From: Atherinomorus stipes
Taxonomy: Eukaryota; Chordata; Actinopteri; Atheriniformes; Atherinidae
Reading direction: 5' to 3'
Length of the DNA stretch: 64,000 nucleotides
NCBI GenBank assembly: GCA_023101725.1
Contig: JALJCO010003968.1
Span: 2,372,481 to 2,436,480 of the forward strand
Shown in pieces: positions 59,252 through 64,000 of the stretch; the first letter of the stretch is position 1; each line of letters begins with the position of its first letter. Both the position numbers and the translations under genes were made by a program. The notes beneath the pieces were generated by a model that searched no databases, was not told the DNA's origin, and saw only the letters and a list, made by a program, of their open reading frames with translations.

Positions 59252-61394
59252 GGCCCAATCCCAAACCGCCCCCTACACACTACCCCTTAACTATCGAGTG
59301 TCACTCCCAATGAAGTCACACTTGCAGCTGTAGAGGGCGCCTTGATTGCAGGTGGAGGGTGTTAATGACAACGAGACGCCCTCTTCCCCCAACTGGAAAA
59401 GGAAAGCAGTCATCGCCGTGGCAACACAAACACCCCCATGTCAAATAAAACCGTGTGGAAATACTAACTCACACTCATGTGTGAAGAATTATGTTTTATT
59501 TTAAATAAATAATAATAATCATGATCCTAAACAAATAAATGATAAAATTATTATTATTACTACGAATGATCGTTTATCATTGTCATCATCATCATCATTA
59601 TTATTATTATTATTAGCATTATCATTATGCCAATAGGTGGATTATAATCCTCTTTTCCTGCTCAAACATTCCCTTCCATGAGCGCCAGTGGTTTGAAGGA
59701 TACCTGTGCACCTGTCATAGTTTTTTTTTTTTTTACCCCATAAAATAACTCCATTCATGTTTTTCTGTCAGTATTGACAAACATGCATGACACGTGCGGA
59801 ACTCATGTGTGGAACATGACTGTTTCCTCCACCATTTCGCCGTTGCACCCGCTGCAAAATTGATTAAGGGCTGAACAGTCCACTCGCCCTCCACCCTACA
59901 CGGTTTGGGACGGCCCTTAATATGGCGGAGCCTCCGCAGCAGGGCCGGTTCTAGAAAATGATGACTTGGGGTGCATCTCAGATCAGAGGGGGTGCACGTG
60001 CCTGGCACAATATTCAACACTACATTATGCATTTCCCTGTTATTTAAAGTGAAATGATACTAGTCAAACAAGAATATTTAAAGAATCTTTGAAATGATTT
60101 ATTGCAGCAATATTGTGCTCGGAATCGGCCTTCAGAAGCCCTGTGGCTTCAATTCGCACATTGGTCGAGAATACTTTCAATCTCCTGTATACTGATACTT
60201 TTTGTCCCTTAAAAGAAAATCACATGATTTTCACAATCACATTGAAATGATCTTTTTTTAAATGTTTTTTTCTTTTTTGTTATTATAGATTTATAATTTG
60301 TCATAACCTAGCTGACCCCTCTCAACATGATCTTTATTTGCAAAGTGGAGGAAAGATCGAATGATCTCATCTCAAATCTGTTCCTTGTCATCACTTTGCC
60401 AAAGCAAGATGTGTAAACTGGCCCAAATCCGGCCCAGTAGTCCTCAATCTCAGGTTTTCAACAAGCCTCATGCACAAATGCAGGGATGGTGACATCACAC
60501 CAGCCATGAAATCTGGAGTTTGGCTGGAGTTGGTGTGTGTTTAGGTACTAGTGAGCATAACTGTTTCATTTGTGATGAGGTTCCAGCAATCCTCATCCGA
60601 AAACAGACAGGAAGTCACATGCACGAGCATCTGTGAAATCCTCGTGTCCGCGATGTCCCACAGGCTCATCAGAGTCTTTGATCCATTCTCACTTCCTCAC
60701 CTCTCAAACATTCCCAGCCATCATCAGTTACTCCCCTATTTTGATTATCCCCTCACGTTCCCCCTTCTTTCTTCCATAACCGCAGAGGAGAAAACTTTCA
60801 CCGTGATCAGTGTGCTTTCTGACAGTTAGTGCAGCGCGAGCGCGCGCTGCGTCGTCAGTCATCAATCGTCTCTTACGAACGAGAGGCCTGATCGTCTCCT
60901 TCTAATCCTGATCAGCAGCAAAGATCAGTGCAGCACCTCGTCTGCACTGTAAAGGCTTCTGGGCGTATAGTTTTTTTATTCTAAAAGTTCCGATCTGTCT
61001 CTTACTCTTTCCAACACGCTGCTGCTTTCGCCTTTTCTCTCTCTGTCACTCTGCTCTCCCGCGTTCTGCAGCACCGCGCGCAGACAGCAGGTGTTGGGTT
61101 TCAAAACTTTTTTTTCCTCTGCTTTTTTCATGAGTTTTTTAGTGCGTTTTTCTTTGAAACACTTAAAAAACAGCGTCTTGCTGATGCAGGTAACTGCGCA
61201 TGGACGCAGATGGGTGACGTGCACTGACGGGCGCGCGCACTTATCCCTCTTTCCAACTGAGCATGCAGACACATAAACTGAGGGTGCAATGCATGCTTAT
61301 GCACCCTCGTAGAACCGGGCCTGCTCCGCAGAAACGCGCAAACGGAGGGGTAGTGTGTAGGGGTAGTGCTTAGGGGCTGGTTTGGGACTGGGCC
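59252..61394. mobile_element. Outer inverted-repeat element (unit 3)
   Basis: Counterpart of 47017-49164, with the same GGCCCAATCCC / GGGACTGGGCC ends and the same inserted hAT element. Includes ATT/ATC repeats at 59510-59625. Confidence 0.65.
59940..61323. mobile_element. hAT-type non-autonomous element (unit 3)
   Basis: Same insertion as unit 2; here the 8 bp target duplication CTCCGCAG is perfect (59932-59939, 61324-61331). Confidence 0.88.
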
Positions 61395-61769
61395 TGTGTC
61401 TCCCAGCCTGGAGGCAGCAGATTGAATGCACCTGGTGGAGGTAATCAGGGGAGTTTGGAGGCATTCACTCACAGAACAGTCAGGAGAGCAGTGTGAAAGA
61501 CTGTTTGGAGACTGCAGGATTTGATACTTGGTTCAAAGATGGAAGAAGGAGCCGGTTTTTCACCTGTTATTGACCTGGAAGACTTTTCAAAATAAAAGAA
61601 AGAAAAGAAAGTTCAATCTTGGTCATTGAGTGAAGTCCAGTCCAATCTTATGAAGCAAGTAACCCTTTTCAAGTGGGAGAAACTGCAGAGTAAAACCTTA
61701 CAAGAGTTAAAAGCACTTGACACTTATATATAAGAAATAGTAATAAAACAATAATGATAATCAGTCAGT

Positions 61770-62077
61770 CTTGTTGTTCAGGGTGATGGCTGCTGGCAGG
61801 AATGAATTTCTATCTCTTCATTCTACAGTGAACCTGACGCAGCCTCCCACTGAACATACGGTGTTGATTCTTCACCGTGTTGTGGAGAGGGTGGGAAGAA
61901 TCCTCCATCATCTTCATCAGCTTGTGCAGCGTTCTTTTTGAAGATCTGCTCCAGAGTTATCCCCAGCACAGAACCAGCTTTGTTGATCAGCTTGTTTAGT
62001 TTCATCAAGTCTGGTTCTGATGCTGCTGCCCCAGCAGATGCTGCAAAACTGATGTGTACATCAGTATGTATGTACAT
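61770..62077 (-). pseudogene. LINE ORF2 C-terminus fragment (unit 3)
   Basis: The - strand reads SEPDLMKLNKLINKAGSV, then frame breaks, matching unit 1 36254-36572. Confidence 0.65.
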
Positions 62078-62155
62078 TTAGATGAAACGAATTAAATGAA
62101 AAGTACTTTATTCATCCCAGAAGCGTAATTCATACATATATATACACACACACTA

Positions 62156-62357
62156 CTCACAAAAAGTTAGGGATATTTGTTTTTTTGTATGATGTAAGAA
62201 TGAACCTAAAATCCACTGCAACCTGTCCAAGTGAACTGAATTAGACTTTCTCTAAACTTTTAGATGCACACGTAGAATTGTTCGATGGTTGAATATGAAC
62301 ATTTTATATTTTCCTGAAATTATAATCGAAAGTCGAATATCCCTAACTTTTTGTGAG
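62156..62357. mobile_element. mariner/Tc1-type MITE (unit 3)
   Basis: Well-matched inverted ends CTCACAAAAAGTTAGGGATA and TATCCCTAACTTTTTGTGAG inside TA duplications (62154-62155, 62358-62359). Confidence 0.8.
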
Positions 62358-64000
62358 TAGTGTGTGTATATATATATATATATGTATATGGAAATAGTAC
62401 AAAAATGTTCCACAAATTTGTACTTAAGTAATGCAAGTGCTTTTCCACTCAGTCATTGAGAGTAATTGTAGTTGCTCACTGTGTTGTGTAATTATTCAAG
62501 ACAATGGTCAACATTGAATATCATATTTATCACAAATTTTTAGCTTGCAGACATTAAGAATTCATTTGTCTGTAGCAGCAGCACAGGAACAGGAATATAC
62601 AAACATCAAGTTATGTTCATTCCCCCTCATAGCTCATTCCCTTCTTCAACCAGTGTTTGTACTTTAAAGCTAGAGCCTGGATTGTTCCCCCGTGTCTGTT
62701 TGTAAACACTATTCAAACTGAGAGCCCCTCCCCTCAGGCTAATGATCACATTGCTCTTCAGCCCCAAGGATCTCCTTCAAGGCTAGAACATGGGTGAAAG
62801 CCAAACCAATATCAACCCATGGTTCTTGATCCTGATCTATCTAAAGCTCTTTTCGCCACCAAATACTTATGACAACATGCAAATCTCCACCCAGAAATGT
62901 CCCGAACACTCCAAAACAAAAGAAAAAGGCAAAATACAGTCAGGGGAAGTGGAGTTGTGACCAAAACTTGCTGCCACACAAAAGCAGAGGCCCAAAGGTG
63001 CAGATTAAGTCATATTTCGTTCACACAAGTCGAGGGTTTATTTTCAGGGGGAAAACTCCGAACTCTACCTTTAAATATGTTTTTATTTATCTCTTTTTCA
63101 TTCAGACATTTTGTCTTGATTGTGAACTTATGGCAACTAAAGGCCAGTAGATCGCTTATCAGAATTTCTTCTTTGAAAACATAAGTAATTAGAGCACCTA
63201 ATAACACTGAGCACGTAACTCGTGAAATAAAATCAGATCAAGCCTGCTTCCTTCCACTTGAAGCACCCTTCCTCTTCCCTGCTTGTGCTTCTTTTCCTCT
63301 ACAGGTTATTCCCTTATTATACCAGTGTGTAACAGCTGTGCAGAAATTTGAGATAATTTCAGGTTTAAAAGGCTTTGCAGACTGCAGCTTTTGTTGCAAG
63401 CAATATGCATCATCAGCTGCCCAAGGTGCGCAAGCATTGCAACCTTTCTCTGGCACATCATCGCTTTTATTCAAGGACAGGAAAAGAGCATCAACAGAGA
63501 TGAAAACTATTATAAATCAGGACATTTGAGTGTTCACACTGATGGAATGATGGTCGGTCTGGTTCACACCAGTCGCAGAGAGCAAAGTCATCGCTTGCAA
63601 CAAGAGCTGTTGTCCACAATGTGGCTTCAAATAAAACCTGAAGTAATCAAAGTTCTTCATGGTATTTTATTTTTTTCTTTGCATGATTTAAAAAAAAAAA
63701 TTGAAATCCATAACCAACATATCTGGAATACGGTATTGTTGCCACAGAGATCGTATTTGGCAACTGGCAATTGGCTTGTAGACGTAGATATAATGCCATT
63801 GTCAAACCCGTAAAAAAAAAAAAAAAAAAAGATAATTATTTTCAAGCTAAATATACACTTTTTAGGAAATGTTGTACTTTCATTCTGCAACCCTCTAAAC
63901 GACCTGTGGAGGTTTTCTTTCTTTTTTTCTTTCTTTTTTTTTTTTTTAAACAAAGCTTTTAATAAAAATGTTCCTATTTAACCTTTAAATGTGTATGTCA
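62358..64000. other. Unit 3 spacer, right window edge
   Basis: Matches unit 1 from about 36855 onward, with one ~1.0 kb deletion at 63340 that removes the LINE reverse transcriptase fragment, the retroelement tail and the left end of the fold-back element. The remaining fold-back right end is at about 63727. No gene is seen before the window ends. Confidence 0.6.

Larger units (their letters stand above)
53012..64000 (-). repeat. Tandem array unit 3 (truncated by window edge)
   Basis: Third unit, running off the right end; the last base corresponds to about 39550 of unit 1. It lacks about 140 bp inside the family A MITE, and about 1.0 kb after CAGTGTGTAACAGCTGTG (63323-63340; unit 1 37903-38917 missing). 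The kinase carries a different one-base insertion in exon 3. Confidence 0.95.

Noticed and set aside
1..64000. CRISPR arrays, prokaryotic operons, rRNA genes
   Set aside because: None seen; repeats are microsatellites, transposons or large tandem units, and the genes have vertebrate introns.

Overview
The window looks like nuclear DNA of a ray-finned (teleost) fish. The evidence is vertebrate-type split genes with GT-AG introns, a tRNA-derived SINE, many small DNA transposons (hAT, PIF/Harbinger and mariner types), non-LTR retrotransposon debris and abundant microsatellites. There are no operons, CRISPR arrays or prokaryotic signals. All gene models below were built by joining exons by eye from conserved protein blocks, splice sites and phase.

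Left third (1-23,120): two genes lie head to tail on the + strand. The first is the 3' part of a dachshund-family transcription cofactor gene (exons 1192-9971; the 5' half with the DNA-binding Ski/Sno domain is off the left edge). The second is a complete 10-exon ubac2 gene (13765-21630, 353 codons), which encodes an ER rhomboid-like pseudoprotease with a C-terminal UBA domain. Human DACH1 and UBAC2 are both on chromosome 13, which fits a DACH1-type identity for the first gene. Two non-coding blocks in dach introns look like candidate regulatory elements.

Middle (23,120-28,425): an intergenic stretch full of repeats. It holds a diverged inverted relative of part of the downstream array unit, and a 2.3 kb terminal-inverted-repeat element with another transposon nested inside it.

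Right (28,426-64,000): three head-to-tail copies of a ~12.2-12.4 kb unit (28426-40619, 40620-53011, 53012-beyond the window). Each carries one 9-exon PIM-like serine/threonine kinase gene on the - strand. Copy 1 reads through intact (450 aa). Copies 2 and 3 each carry a different single-base insertion, both in exon 3. Exon 3 is phase-symmetric (1-1), so skipping it would restore the frame and keep the whole kinase domain. The kinases keep the Gly loop, VAIK lysine, HRD, DFG and the PIM-type ERP hinge. The copies differ at adjacent residues of the activation segment (G/E/K at 356). Transposons shared by the copies at identical target sites predate the duplication. A hAT element in intron 2 is private to copy 1, with a possible remnant in copy 2. 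A very G-rich 287 bp block in copy 1 stands where copies 2 and 3 have 2.35 kb, and is probably an assembly artefact.
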